64,000 bases of DNA, taken from the NCBI GenBank assembly GCA_964433875.1, contig CAYSSO010000006.1, forward strand, positions 1 to 64,000. The letters are read 5' to 3'. Under the pieces are notes generated by a model, which was not told the origin of the DNA, ran no database searches, and saw only the letters and a program-made list of their open reading frames with translations. Made by a program: the position numbers and the translations under genes. The stretch is from Athalassotoga sp964433875. Lineage in GTDB: Bacteria > Thermotogota > Thermotogae > Mesoaciditogales > Mesoaciditogaceae. This document shows positions 48,903 to 58,477 of this stretch, one piece after another. Position 1 is the first letter of the stretch, and the number at the start of each line of letters is the position of its first letter.

Positions 48903-50552
48903 GAAAACGGCGAAGTGGTAAACGGTAAAAATGAATTTGAGGAGTATATCGAGAATGAGAATCTTGGAATACCTACTGTTGGAGAGGTCAGAAAATGTAC
49001 GGTTGTAAGTTCCGGAACCGAATACGTTATAGTTGATCTCGGCGCAAAAACTGAAGGCATTATAACAAAGAAGGAACTTGTGAAAGAACCCCAGGATTAC
49101 AAATCCGGCGACATTATAGACGCTGTCGTTATAAATTATAGAGGGGAAGAAGAAGGGGCCCGTACATATCTTTCTGAAAGAAGATACTTTATACCAAAAG
49201 TGCTCGAAGAGATAAAAAAGAGCATGGAAGAAAAGAAGCCTATCAAAGGTCATATAATAAAAAAGGTAAGAGGAGGATACACGGTAGAAATTCAAGGCGC
49301 TGTTTCAGCCTTTTTACCGGGATCTCAGGCTTCATACCTTAACAACATTTCAAATGATGAACTTCTCAAAAGAGAATTCGAATTTGAAGTGATAAATTTT
49401 GAAGAGAGAAATAACGGCAACAATATAGTGCTTTCAATGGACTCGATTGTCAATAAAGAGGTAGAAAAATTCCTCGAATCTGTCAACGTCGGTGAAAAGA
49501 TAAAAGGTATTGTCAAAGATATAACTAACTTCGGAGTCTTTATGGATGTCGGCCCGATGATCGCGTTGATCCCGCGAAGTGAGATAAGTTGGGACAGAAA
49601 TGTCAATTTAAGAGAAAAGTTTAAAATGGGAGAAACAGTCGAAGGAGTGGTAATATCAAAAGACATCCAAAACAAAAAAATGTCTGTCAGCGTTAAAAGA
49701 TTAACCGAAGATCCGTGGGAAAGGATCGAAGAAAAATATCCAGTTGGAAGCATTGTAGACGCCACAGTTACCGGTATAGCACCTTATGGAATCTTTGTCA
49801 GAATCGATGATGGAATAAAGGGACTTGTAAGGGCCGAGAATATTTTCTGGGGAAATACTAAGAGAAACCTAAAAGACTACTTCCATGAAAATGATCAGAT
49901 AAAGGTTGAAGTTACCGAAATAGATAAAAACAAGAGAAGGATTTCCTTTAGTGTGAAGGATGTAAAAGGAGATCCGTGGAACAACATAGAAGAGAAGTAC
50001 CACGTTGGTGATGCTGTAAAGGCAAAGGTAGAAAAGGTTCTTGACACTGGAATCATTCTTGGTATAGAAGACGAGATATCCGGATTTGCGCATGTTTCAG
50101 AATTGTCATGGAATTTTGTGAAAAACCCATCCGATCTTTTCAAGAGGAATCAAGAAGTCGAGGTAAAGATCCTCGATATAAGTCCTGAGAAGAGAAGAAT
50201 GAAATTAAGCGTTAAGAGGCTTCTAAAAGACCCGTGGGAAGAACTTTCAAAAACAGTTAAAGTGGGTACTCCCGTTGATTGTGAAGTGGTCAATTTAAAG
50301 AATTCTGGAGCCATCTTAAGAGTCGTAAATTACAACGTGGAAGGATTTTTGCCCAAATCTCAATTTTACGATGGGATAAAGGTGGGAGATCTTTTCAAGG
50401 CAAAAATTCACAAGGTATCTTACAATCCAGATTTAGATGAGAGAGATATGGTTGTAACGATAAAAGATTTGCCTGATAATTCCAAGAAAGAAGATCATAA
50501 ACCAATGAAAACGACCATAGAGGAATTGGTGAATAGAAAAGGTGAAAAGTAA
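48900..50552 (+). CDS. rpsA: 30S ribosomal protein bS1 (six S1 domains)
   Basis: bS1 helps mRNA bind the ribosome. The 550-residue protein consists of tandem S1 domains, each with the pattern VGxxVxAxVxxIxxYGIFVxI, followed by the linker DPW (SVKRLTEDPWERIEEKYPVG and repeats). Four typical central repeats (about residues 195-465) are flanked by less typical ones at both ends. The long spacing of its Shine-Dalgarno with an intervening hairpin suggests translational control, which would fit S1 autoregulation. Confidence 0.93.
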   Translation: MENGEVVNGKNEFEEYIENENLGIPTVGEVRKCTVVSSGTEYVIVDLGAKTEGIITKKELVKEPQDYKSGDIIDAVVINYRGEEEGARTYLSERRYFIPKVLEEIKKSMEEKKPIKGHIIKKVRGGYTVEIQGAVSAFLPGSQASYLNNISNDELLKREFEFEVINFEERNNGNNIVLSMDSIVNKEVEKFLESVNVGEKIKGIVKDITNFGVFMDVGPMIALIPRSEISWDRNVNLREKFKMGETVEGVVISKDIQNKKMSVSVKRLTEDPWERIEEKYPVGSIVDATVTGIAPYGIFVRIDDGIKGLVRAENIFWGNTKRNLKDYFHENDQIKVEVTEIDKNKRRISFSVKDVKGDPWNNIEEKYHVGDAVKAKVEKVLDTGIILGIEDEISGFAHVSELSWNFVKNPSDLFKRNQEVEVKILDISPEKRRMKLSVKRLLKDPWEELSKTVKVGTPVDCEVVNLKNSGAILRVVNYNVEGFLPKSQFYDGIKVGDLFKAKIHKVSYNPDLDERDMVVTIKDLPDNSKKEDHKPMKTTIEELVNRKGEK

Positions 50553-51852
50553 TTTTGATCTGCCCGCTGTCGTGATAGCGGGCAGAAAAAATGCTGGCAA
50601 ATCAAGTATATTCAACAGGCTTGTTGGATTTAGAAGATCTCTGGTTGCCGATTATGAAGGTTTAACCAGAGATCCGGTTATTTTTGATATGAATATCGAA
50701 GGAAAAACATTTCGTCTTGTTGATCTGCCCGGTTATTTCTTGGATCCATCTGACGAGATAGAGTTTGAGATGAATCTTTCCTTTAAAAAATGGATCTCCA
50801 TTGCAACGCTAATCATCTTTGTGATAGATGGAAGATCGAACCTTACCCAGGAAGACATTGAAATCGCAGAGATGATCCGAAAATCGGGAAAAAAATATAT
50901 CTTCGTAGTTAACAAGTGTGAGAGCGACGCTTACAAGAAAAACCTTGGAGAAATATATTCCATTTCAATGGGAGAACCTATCTTCATTTCGGCCGAGCAC
51001 AACATAGGCTTTGATCTTTTAGAAGAGGAAATTCTAAAATCAATTCCTGAATCTGAAATCGAAATAAAAAATTCCGGTCCGAAGGTTTCGATAATCGGCA
51101 AGCCAAATGTCGGAAAGTCTTCTCTTTTCAATTCAATAATAAACGAATCTGTCTCGATAGTCACGTCTATACCGGGCACAACAAGAGACACAATAGATGC
51201 TTCTTTGAATTACAAGGGCAGACATATCATCTTCATAGATACGGCCGGATTGAGAAAGAGGTCTCATGTTCAAAAGGGTAGCGTTGAATCGTTTAGCGGG
51301 GCAAGAACGATAAGGGCAATCATGAACTCAGATATATCACTTATCGTTGTGGACGCTTCCGAGGGGATAACTGAACAAGACAAGAAGGTAGCCTCGATGG
51401 TTGTAAAATATTCAAAGGCTTCAATAATAGTAGGAAACAAATGGGATCTGGCAATGAAGAACTTCGTCGAAGATGTAGAAAGGGAACTTTTCTTTATCTC
51501 CTACAGTCCCTTTGTACCGGTCTCAGCGCTGAATGGGTGGAATTTAACGGCGTTAATGGATCAGATAATAAGAGTCTACGATCAGTACACATCGACTCTG
51601 CCAACTTCGAAAATAGCAGGATTGTCTTTCAAATTCTCATCTGAACATGCGATTCCATCAAAGTTAAAGATCTTTTACGCGACTCAGATTGATACAACTC
51701 CGCCGACTATTTCGGTCTTTGTTAACTCCCCAGAATTGTTCACAGAAAGTGTCAGAAGGTCTTACGAAAATTTTTTGAGAAGGAATATAAGTGAATTTGA
51801 GAATGTACCTTTAAAAATAATTGTAAAAGCGAGAAGAGAAAATGACAAATGA
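50542..51852 (+). CDS. der: Ribosome biogenesis GTPase Der
   Basis: Der (EngA) has two GTPase domains and a KH-like C-terminus and works in 50S assembly. The 436-residue protein shows AGRKNAGKSSIFNRL (G1 of domain 1, with Lys in place of the usual Pro) and GKPNVGKSSLFNSI (domain 2), VDLPG and DTAGLRKRS, NKCESD and NKWDLA. The start is GTG (50542), overlapping rpsA. ATP plays no role; GTP is the ligand. Confidence 0.95.
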   Translation: MKSNFDLPAVVIAGRKNAGKSSIFNRLVGFRRSLVADYEGLTRDPVIFDMNIEGKTFRLVDLPGYFLDPSDEIEFEMNLSFKKWISIATLIIFVIDGRSNLTQEDIEIAEMIRKSGKKYIFVVNKCESDAYKKNLGEIYSISMGEPIFISAEHNIGFDLLEEEILKSIPESEIEIKNSGPKVSIIGKPNVGKSSLFNSIINESVSIVTSIPGTTRDTIDASLNYKGRHIIFIDTAGLRKRSHVQKGSVESFSGARTIRAIMNSDISLIVVDASEGITEQDKKVASMVVKYSKASIIVGNKWDLAMKNFVEDVERELFFISYSPFVPVSALNGWNLTALMDQIIRVYDQYTSTLPTSKIAGLSFKFSSEHAIPSKLKIFYATQIDTTPPTISVFVNSPELFTESVRRSYENFLRRNISEFENVPLKIIVKARRENDK

Positions 51853-52444
51853 GATATTATGGATAGTTATGTCTTATCTTGTTGGAAGTATTCCTTTTAG
51901 TTATATTCTTCCACGTCTTAAAGGTATTGATGTCAGAAGAGTGGGAAGTGGAAATGTTGGAGGAACAAATGCTTTAAGGGCCGCAGGTCCTTTTATTGGT
52001 TTCACATCTATGTTCTTAGACATAGCAAAATCTTTCGTTGTAGTTCTTCTTGCGCGTCTTATGGGTTTTCCGATGCCTTTTATTTTGCTTTCTGGAACTG
52101 CAGCGGTAATTGGTCATGACTATTCAATATACATGAAATTTCGAGGCGGCAAGGGTGTGGCCTCAACTCTCGGCTTCATATTGGCAATAAATCCATTCGT
52201 TGCGTTAGGTTTTCTCGGAATATGGCTGATTTTTACCCTTGCGACGAAATATGTCTCTCTTGCATCTATGATTGGAATTGGATTTGCGCTCTTGCTCTCA
52301 TTCCTGTTTGGAGAGATCTATTTTGGATTTGCTCTGCTTTTTCTCTTGGTACTTAGCGTATACAGACACCACGAAAATATAAAAAGACTGATCAACGGAA
52401 GAGAAAACAAGATGGATCTCATAAATATGTTAAGACAGAAGTGA
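51842..52444 (+). CDS. plsY: Glycerol-3-phosphate acyltransferase PlsY
   Basis: PlsY transfers the acyl group from acyl-phosphate (made by PlsX) to glycerol-3-phosphate. The 200-residue membrane protein has five membrane segments and the motifs GSIPFSYI, VGSGNVGGTNALRAAG and KFRGGKGVAST. ATG 51842 overlaps der by 11 bases. Confidence 0.95.
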   Translation: MTNEILWIVMSYLVGSIPFSYILPRLKGIDVRRVGSGNVGGTNALRAAGPFIGFTSMFLDIAKSFVVVLLARLMGFPMPFILLSGTAAVIGHDYSIYMKFRGGKGVASTLGFILAINPFVALGFLGIWLIFTLATKYVSLASMIGIGFALLLSFLFGEIYFGFALLFLLVLSVYRHHENIKRLINGRENKMDLINMLRQK

Positions 52445-54090
52445 TCGGTTTGAAATGGCTTGTTTTGCTTTTCCTTTTTATTTCATTTATGGCATTTGGA
52501 TCTTACATTAACAATTTTTCAGCGTCGGTAAATGCATGGAATAACTCCAATATAAGTGAAGCAGTTTCGCTCATTAACATGTCCTTATCATCAACGATAA
52601 ATGTTGCCGATGCGGCCAATTTATGGTATTTCAAGGCCCGCCTTGATCTGATGAATGGTAATCTTACGTCGGCATCAAATGATCTCAATAATGCCGTTAT
52701 GGTCTTTAAATCATCTCCGACCTATACATTCATAAAATCGCTTATTTCCGCCTCTTTTACGGCTTTTCTACCCATAGTATCTGTCAAAAAACAAGATACA
52801 ATTTATGGCATATACAAGGGAAGTGAAGTATTTTACTCTCCTGTTTCAGTTGCGATCAGAGAAAATGGATTTTACGTCCTGGACGCGGCAAATAGAAATG
52901 TGATTGAATTTTCCAAAGTTCAAAATGTCTATCCTCTCGATGTGAATTCAACGCCAACAGCCATCATATATTCAAGTATTTCGGATAGATTTTATGTTTC
53001 ATTCGAGAATGGTTCGATATATTCTTATTCTCCAAAGTTCAACGATAAAAAGATTTTTCTTTCAAACCTTTCTTTTCCGGTTATTTTCTGTCAGGATAGC
53101 GCAGGTAGGTTTTACGTTGGAGAGTACGGGAAGGATGCCGTTGATGTATTTGAAAATAACGGAGATCTCTTCAGAAGGTTTGATCTATTTTCGAAAAGGG
53201 TTCACATTTTCTCGTACGGCCATGCACGATCTGGAATATTTTATTTGATGGACCTGACCGATAAAGAAATACGCAGATTCGATCTTATCACCTCAAAAGA
53301 ATTGAGTCCTATTCCATTCCCTTCAGGGCCATTACCCTACGATTTTTCAGTTTTGGGAGACAATATTGTTTTTTTTAACTCGGATCAGATGGTAAGTGGA
53401 GGGATAAATTTTAACCTTGAGGATTCGAAAGCCGTTTTTTACGCCGATTTAAGCGGCCAGACCCTTTTGACTGTTGATCCGGTCTCAAATGATGTCAAGA
53501 TCTACAAAATTTCCCTTCAAGGAAATCCTATCTTCCCGATTATAGATAGAATAGGATTTAAGAATGGAAATATAGAAACCTACTTTAGAATAATAAATCT
53601 TGCAAATAGGTCGATAGAATATCTTCCAGATCTGATTGTAAAGATAAATGGTTCGATGGTACCTTTCTCGGTTAATTACGTTTATCAAAATTACAAATTG
53701 TACATCTTCCCTGATATCTCTCAAATTCTTTCCGTAGACAAAAATGTAAGAAATGTGGTGATCGTGAAGGGAAACGTCTTAAATGAACTCGAGAAATATT
53801 TTGGCACTCTAATGCTTAGGAATGTTTCACTTTTTGTAGTCGGAGATCCTCAAGATTTTTCGGAAAAAACGAAGCTCATGGTCTATATCACAGGAGGAAC
53901 ATTTATATCCGAAAGCGAGATTGGATCTATTCAACAGATGATCTCCACGACAAAGTACAAATCCTTGGTGACAAGTTTTCCTGTACCGGTATCTCTTGGC
54001 GGAATTAACAGTATCTCGATTTATTACGGTGCAAATTCGAATTTGATCGATACCGTTTATTATACCGATCAAAATATACTCTCGAAATGA
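52441..54090 (+). CDS. Exported TPR/beta-propeller-like protein of unknown function
   Basis: The 549-residue protein has a signal peptide (about 1-20, ending MAFG), a helical TPR-like segment (22-100, with ANLWYFKARLDLMNGNLTSASNDL), then beta-strand repeats resembling an NHL/six-bladed propeller (FYVLDAANRNVIEF, GRFYVGEYGKDAVDVFENNG, IFYLMDLTDKEIRRF). The last 170 residues form another beta-rich domain. GTG 52441 overlaps plsY; TTG 52450 is possible. It is cotranscribed with a sigma factor and a membrane protein gene. A surface sensing or binding role is conceivable but unproven. Confidence 0.65.
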   Translation: MIGLKWLVLLFLFISFMAFGSYINNFSASVNAWNNSNISEAVSLINMSLSSTINVADAANLWYFKARLDLMNGNLTSASNDLNNAVMVFKSSPTYTFIKSLISASFTAFLPIVSVKKQDTIYGIYKGSEVFYSPVSVAIRENGFYVLDAANRNVIEFSKVQNVYPLDVNSTPTAIIYSSISDRFYVSFENGSIYSYSPKFNDKKIFLSNLSFPVIFCQDSAGRFYVGEYGKDAVDVFENNGDLFRRFDLFSKRVHIFSYGHARSGIFYLMDLTDKEIRRFDLITSKELSPIPFPSGPLPYDFSVLGDNIVFFNSDQMVSGGINFNLEDSKAVFYADLSGQTLLTVDPVSNDVKIYKISLQGNPIFPIIDRIGFKNGNIETYFRIINLANRSIEYLPDLIVKINGSMVPFSVNYVYQNYKLYIFPDISQILSVDKNVRNVVIVKGNVLNELEKYFGTLMLRNVSLFVVGDPQDFSEKTKLMVYITGGTFISESEIGSIQQMISTTKYKSLVTSFPVPVSLGGINSISIYYGANSNLIDTVYYTDQNILSK

Positions 54091-54722
54091 TGAGACTGAA
54101 GTATCGTCTCAGAACAAGATCGACAAAAGAACTTATCAAACTGGCGCAGAGCGGTGTAAAGGAGGCTGCAGATTTCATAGTTGAGCAGTTTTATCCAATG
54201 GTCGTAAAGATCGCTAATCAGTACTACGGCCAATGGTCAGATCAAGACGATCTCATTCAAAATGGACTTGTCGGACTTATAAAAGCGATTTATTATTACA
54301 AAGAAGACAAAAGTACTTTTTCGACCTTCGCATGGAAATCAGTCGATTCAGAAATGAAATCCTTTTTGACATATTTAAACAGAAGAAAGCATAAAATACT
54401 TACAGATTCTCTAAAAGTTGATTTGCTTCTCGAAGAAGAATCAGAAGATAAAAGTTCAGATATAGGATATGAGCCTACCTTGGTAGATGATTATCTTTAC
54501 GAAGATCTTATGTCCAAAATTTCATCGGTACTCGATGAAGATGAATTCGAATTGTTCAAGATGTACATGCAGGATGAATCTTACAAAGAGATAGCCGATC
54601 GGATCGGAAAGAATGCAAAGTATGTCGATAACACGATTCAAAAGATAAAGCGTAAAATTAAGCCAGTTATCGAGACCCACAAGATGATAAGACAAATAGT
54701 CGCCGATATTGAAAGGATGTGA
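54087..54722 (+). CDS. RNA polymerase sigma factor, SigH-like
   Basis: The 211-residue protein has sigma-70 region 2 (FYPMVVKIANQYYGQWSDQDDLIQNGLVGLIKAIYYY; YSTF-like STFSTFAWKSVDSEMKSFL) and region 4 (DEFELFKMYMQDESYKEIADRIGKNAKYVDNTIQKIKRKI). Regions 1 and 3 are missing, as in alternative factors of the SigH/Spo0H type. The start ATG overlaps the preceding gene; a second ATG follows directly. No anti-sigma gene is recognised beside it. Its regulon is unknown. Confidence 0.9.
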   Translation: MMRLKYRLRTRSTKELIKLAQSGVKEAADFIVEQFYPMVVKIANQYYGQWSDQDDLIQNGLVGLIKAIYYYKEDKSTFSTFAWKSVDSEMKSFLTYLNRRKHKILTDSLKVDLLLEEESEDKSSDIGYEPTLVDDYLYEDLMSKISSVLDEDEFELFKMYMQDESYKEIADRIGKNAKYVDNTIQKIKRKIKPVIETHKMIRQIVADIERM

Positions 54723-54726
54723 TCTG

Positions 54727-55326
54727 TTGAACGAAGAAACGCCATTTATCTACAAGTTAATCGTTGTACTGGTAATAGTCTCCGCAATCTTTGCGACTTT
54801 TATGAGTATACTTGATTTTGCCTTTATAAGATCAAATTCGGTCTCCATTTCAAATATGGACGAAGAGATAAAGTCAATGAATGGCCAGATAAATGATATC
54901 AATTCCAATATCTCCATTCTCAAGCAGGACATCTATCCAGGAGGGATTATAGACAAATACATAAGCGCTTATAATTTCCTTTCGAATACAAGTGTGGATC
55001 TCCAGAGAATTTTAACCTTCGCATCACAGCAACCACAAGCGCAATATTTTACAATCTACATAACCGGCAACAAGGGTGTTTGGATAAACGTGTCTAAAAA
55101 AGATCAATACATCTTGCAGGCAGAATTAAGACCGGGCCTTTCAAACTACCTATTTTTCTATTCCGGAACCCCGACAGTTGAAACTATTTACACTATATCA
55201 GTTGATAAGTCGTGTGTTGTGACGAGTAATGATGCTTCCGACACTTACTTTCTCATTTCACAAAGCGGCGTATCGAAGATCATTAAGATGCAAAAAAATC
55301 CCCAACCGGTGTCAGAACTATTTTAA
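54727..55326 (+). CDS. Single-pass membrane protein with coiled coil
   Basis: The 199-residue protein begins with TTG 54727 (M-N-E-E-T-P), with GGATGTGATC upstream. A 9-residue cytoplasmic tip is followed by one membrane segment (about 12-36), a coiled coil (45-75, DEEIKSMNGQINDINSNISILKQ) and an extracytoplasmic beta-rich domain of about 110 residues. The topology is not that of a classical anti-sigma factor, since almost nothing is cytoplasmic. It lies 4 bases after the sigma gene. No family is recognised. Confidence 0.7.
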   Translation: MNEETPFIYKLIVVLVIVSAIFATFMSILDFAFIRSNSVSISNMDEEIKSMNGQINDINSNISILKQDIYPGGIIDKYISAYNFLSNTSVDLQRILTFASQQPQAQYFTIYITGNKGVWINVSKKDQYILQAELRPGLSNYLFFYSGTPTVETIYTISVDKSCVVTSNDASDTYFLISQSGVSKIIKMQKNPQPVSELF

Positions 55327-55338
55327 GGAGGGATGATC

Positions 55339-57564
55339 ATGAAAATTGAAAAATTGGACAGTTCTGTATTCAAAGTTACTTACGGGACACCTCAAAATCC
55401 GTTTGAAGTTGTCCAGAATTACAAATTAGAAGATGCTAAAGAGTTTTCATGTATGCAGGAAGATGGCCGATTGATTGTAAGGGACAAAGAAACTTTGATA
55501 ACGCAGAGATCAGAAGAATTTAAAAACGGGATTTTTTCAGTTGATTTTTCCTGTAAAGATGCCCATTTTTTCGGATTTGGAGAAAAAATGGGGTATCTTG
55601 ATAAGAGGGGAAGGAACTTCAAAATGATGAACTACGATTTTCCACTTCACGTGCCTGATCTCGACCCAATGTACATCTCAATACCATTTTTCATAGCGAT
55701 CTTTGACAAATCAGCAATTGGAATTTTTGTTGACACGACCTCTTATTCTTTTTTCAATCTTCGAGAAGACGGATTTGCGATCTCGGCAAGGGATGAAGGA
55801 ATGACAATGTACTTCATATATGGGCCGGATGTGCAAAGGGTGATAAGTACTTTTACGGGCATGGTTGGAAGAATGGAAATGCCTCCAGCATGGGCCATCG
55901 GATACCAGCAGTCGAGATGGAGTTATTCGAGAGACGAGGCGATTGAGGTTGCAAAAAAGATGAGACAAAAGGGGATACCATGCGATGTCATTTATCTTGA
56001 TATAGATTACATGGATGGGTACAGAATCTTCACGTGGAAGAATGATTTTGAAAGCGAATTTGCAGATCGATTGCATGACATGGGCTTTAAACTCGTCACT
56101 ATTGTGGATCCTGGAGTCAAAATAGACGAGAATTACGATATTTACAGATCGGCCAAATCGATGGACGAATTTGTAAAGGACAGAGATGGAAATGATTTTA
56201 CCGGTTATGTTTGGCCGGGAAGATGTAACTTCCCAGATTTTTTGAGATCGGATGTAAGAGAATGGTGGGCAAGATCCCATAAAGCTTTATTTGAAAAAGG
56301 TGTTGACGGGATATGGAATGACATGAATGAGCCTGCCATAGTGTGGACAGACTCGAAGACAAAAAAGGTCTCCGAACTCTTCAAAAAGGAAATTGATTTC
56401 CAAATCCTCGGAGAGGCCAAATCTCTTTTCACTCAGAACGATGCCGGTGATGAAATATTCCATAAAGACGACAATGGAAAAATCTGGCCGCATTACAAAG
56501 TGAGAAATATCTATGCATATCTTGAGGCGATAGCAACGAAAAGGGCATTTGAAATTTACAAACCCAACAAAAGGCCTTTTATACTGACGAGATCGGGATT
56601 TGCCGGCATTCAAAAGTATGCCGCCGTCTGGACCGGGGATAATTCGAGTTGGTGGGAGCATTTAGAGATCGAAATGCCTATTTCAATGGGACTTGGGCTT
56701 AGCGGTGTTGCTTTCACCGGCGCAGATGTCGGAGGATTCGGAGGGGATGCAAACGGGGAATTACTGGCAAGATGGATTGAGATGGGATCCTTCTTTCCTT
56801 TCTTTAGAAATCATTCTGCAATTGGAACGATGAGACAAGAGCCATGGTCTTTTGGAGAGAAGATAGAAGAGATAGCGAGAAAATACATAAAGTTAAGGTA
56901 TTCGCTTTTTCCTTACATTTACACCGCCTTTTATTTCGCACACAAGGAAGGAATTCCAATAATGAAGCCTTTGTTCATGTTAGATCAAAACAACAAAGAT
57001 CTTTACTCGATAAATGATGAATACATCTTCGGAGATTCGCTCCTCGTCGCGCCTATAATAAGGCCTAATACAACTTGGAGAACTATCTACATTCCAAAAG
57101 ATAAATGGATAGACATGAGAAATGGAAATATCTACGAAGGAGATCACGTTTACAAAATAGACGCTCCGTTAGACGAGATCCCTGTATTCGTAAGGGAGGG
57201 ATCTGCCATCTTCAGAACCGATCCGCTAAACTATTTCTTCGAAAAGGAAAAGATGAACCTTTACGTTGATATCTATGGAAATTCGGCCATAGGGTATCTT
57301 TACGAAGATGATGGAGAAACACTCGAATACAAAAATGGAAAGTATAATCTTTACGAATTTGCAATAGGTAGGGCTGTAGATGGGTACACCGTTGGAATCA
57401 AGAGATTGCATCATGGATATTCTGGAAGATATGACAAAGTCACAGTAAGATTTTTAAATGCTCCAAGAATGATAACGAAGGTAACACTTAACGGTAGAGA
57501 AGTGGAAAATCATTTTGATGGAAAAGACCTTTTAATAGATTTCAGAATTGGAGACGTGATTTAG
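55339..57564 (+). CDS. GH31 alpha-glucosidase
   Basis: Retaining alpha-glycosidase. The 741-residue protein has the GH31 order: an N-terminal beta-sandwich with AVGYQQSRWSYS-like entry (here AIGYQQSRWSYS), a (beta/alpha)8 barrel with DIDYMDGYRIFTW, the nucleophile Asp in GIWNDMNEPA (near residue 330), WTGDNSSWWEHL with the general acid Asp, and HSAIGTMRQEPW, then C-terminal beta domains. No signal peptide is seen, so it is cytoplasmic. ATG 55339 has AAGGAGG seven bases upstream. Confidence 0.94.
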   Translation: MKIEKLDSSVFKVTYGTPQNPFEVVQNYKLEDAKEFSCMQEDGRLIVRDKETLITQRSEEFKNGIFSVDFSCKDAHFFGFGEKMGYLDKRGRNFKMMNYDFPLHVPDLDPMYISIPFFIAIFDKSAIGIFVDTTSYSFFNLREDGFAISARDEGMTMYFIYGPDVQRVISTFTGMVGRMEMPPAWAIGYQQSRWSYSRDEAIEVAKKMRQKGIPCDVIYLDIDYMDGYRIFTWKNDFESEFADRLHDMGFKLVTIVDPGVKIDENYDIYRSAKSMDEFVKDRDGNDFTGYVWPGRCNFPDFLRSDVREWWARSHKALFEKGVDGIWNDMNEPAIVWTDSKTKKVSELFKKEIDFQILGEAKSLFTQNDAGDEIFHKDDNGKIWPHYKVRNIYAYLEAIATKRAFEIYKPNKRPFILTRSGFAGIQKYAAVWTGDNSSWWEHLEIEMPISMGLGLSGVAFTGADVGGFGGDANGELLARWIEMGSFFPFFRNHSAIGTMRQEPWSFGEKIEEIARKYIKLRYSLFPYIYTAFYFAHKEGIPIMKPLFMLDQNNKDLYSINDEYIFGDSLLVAPIIRPNTTWRTIYIPKDKWIDMRNGNIYEGDHVYKIDAPLDEIPVFVREGSAIFRTDPLNYFFEKEKMNLYVDIYGNSAIGYLYEDDGETLEYKNGKYNLYEFAIGRAVDGYTVGIKRLHHGYSGRYDKVTVRFLNAPRMITKVTLNGREVENHFDGKDLLIDFRIGDVI

Positions 57565-58407
57565 ATGTACATAGGTGCTCACATGACATCGCCACTTTCA
57601 ACTATTCCGCAAAGAACGATAAAAATAGGCGGAAATACCTTTCAAATATTTTCTCACAGTCCGAGAATGTGGAAAGTAAATATCGATTCAAATGCGAATG
57701 AACGTGAAATTTTCAAGCAGGAAATGAGAAAATATGAAATAGAAAATGATAAGGTTATGATCCATGCAAGTTATCTCATAAATCTGGCAAGTCCAAACGA
57801 AGAGGTCCTTAACAAATCCATAGAACTCATGAAGAAAGAACTCGAACTTGCAAGTTTGCTTAAAATTAAATACGTCAATGTTCACCCCGGCAGCGGCCTT
57901 GGGGAAAGTGAAGAAAAATCGATTCAGAGAATCGCAGATTCAATATCTACAATAATGAAGAATTGCCCTGAAAACGTTAAACTTTTGCTTGAACTTGTTT
58001 CTCCCAAGGGCGGAAATATAGGGCACAACTTTTATCAGTTGAAGAAGATCGCGGATCTAAGCGGCTGTGATCTTTATTTCACGTACGATACGTGCCACGG
58101 CTTTGATGCGGGTTACGATATCACTTCAAAAGACGGAATAAAAAAACTCATGGATGAAGTCGATAAAACAGTGGGACGAGATCGTCTCATCATGTGTCAT
58201 TTAAATGATTCAATGTATCCGCTCGGTGTTCATAAAGACAGACATGAAAGGATCGGAAAGGGCTTTATAGGTAAAAAAGGTTTTGAAACATTCTTCTCCG
58301 AAGAATTTTTCAGGACTATTCCGATGATACTCGAAACGCCAGGAGATGATCCAGAGCATGAGGAAGATATAAGGGTTGTAAAGGAAATAATAGAAAAAAT
58401 CATGTAA
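57565..58407 (+). CDS. nfo: Endonuclease IV
   Basis: Endonuclease IV cuts DNA at abasic sites. The 280-residue TIM-barrel protein shows the trinuclear zinc site motifs: GAHMTS, QIFSHSPRMW, VMIHASYLINLAS, NVHPGSGLG, ELVSPKGGNIGHNF, FTYDTCHGFDAGYD, MCHLNDSMYPLGVHKDRHERIGKG (first 20 shown in part) and LETPGDD. ATG 57565 follows the GH31 stop directly. Confidence 0.95.
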   Translation: MYIGAHMTSPLSTIPQRTIKIGGNTFQIFSHSPRMWKVNIDSNANEREIFKQEMRKYEIENDKVMIHASYLINLASPNEEVLNKSIELMKKELELASLLKIKYVNVHPGSGLGESEEKSIQRIADSISTIMKNCPENVKLLLELVSPKGGNIGHNFYQLKKIADLSGCDLYFTYDTCHGFDAGYDITSKDGIKKLMDEVDKTVGRDRLIMCHLNDSMYPLGVHKDRHERIGKGFIGKKGFETFFSEEFFRTIPMILETPGDDPEHEEDIRVVKEIIEKIM

Positions 58408-58419
58408 AAGTCGATTAAG

Positions 58420-58451
58420 AGCATGGAACCATCATTGAATGGTTCCATGCT
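58420..58451. terminator. Strong bidirectional hairpin terminator
   Basis: AGCATGGAACCAT-CATTGA-ATGGTTCCATGCT: a perfect 13-bp stem with a 6-base loop, followed by TATTTTAA, between the convergent nfo and 58478 genes. Confidence 0.88.
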
Positions 58452-58477
58452 TATTTTAAGTTTGAAAATGGGTAGAC

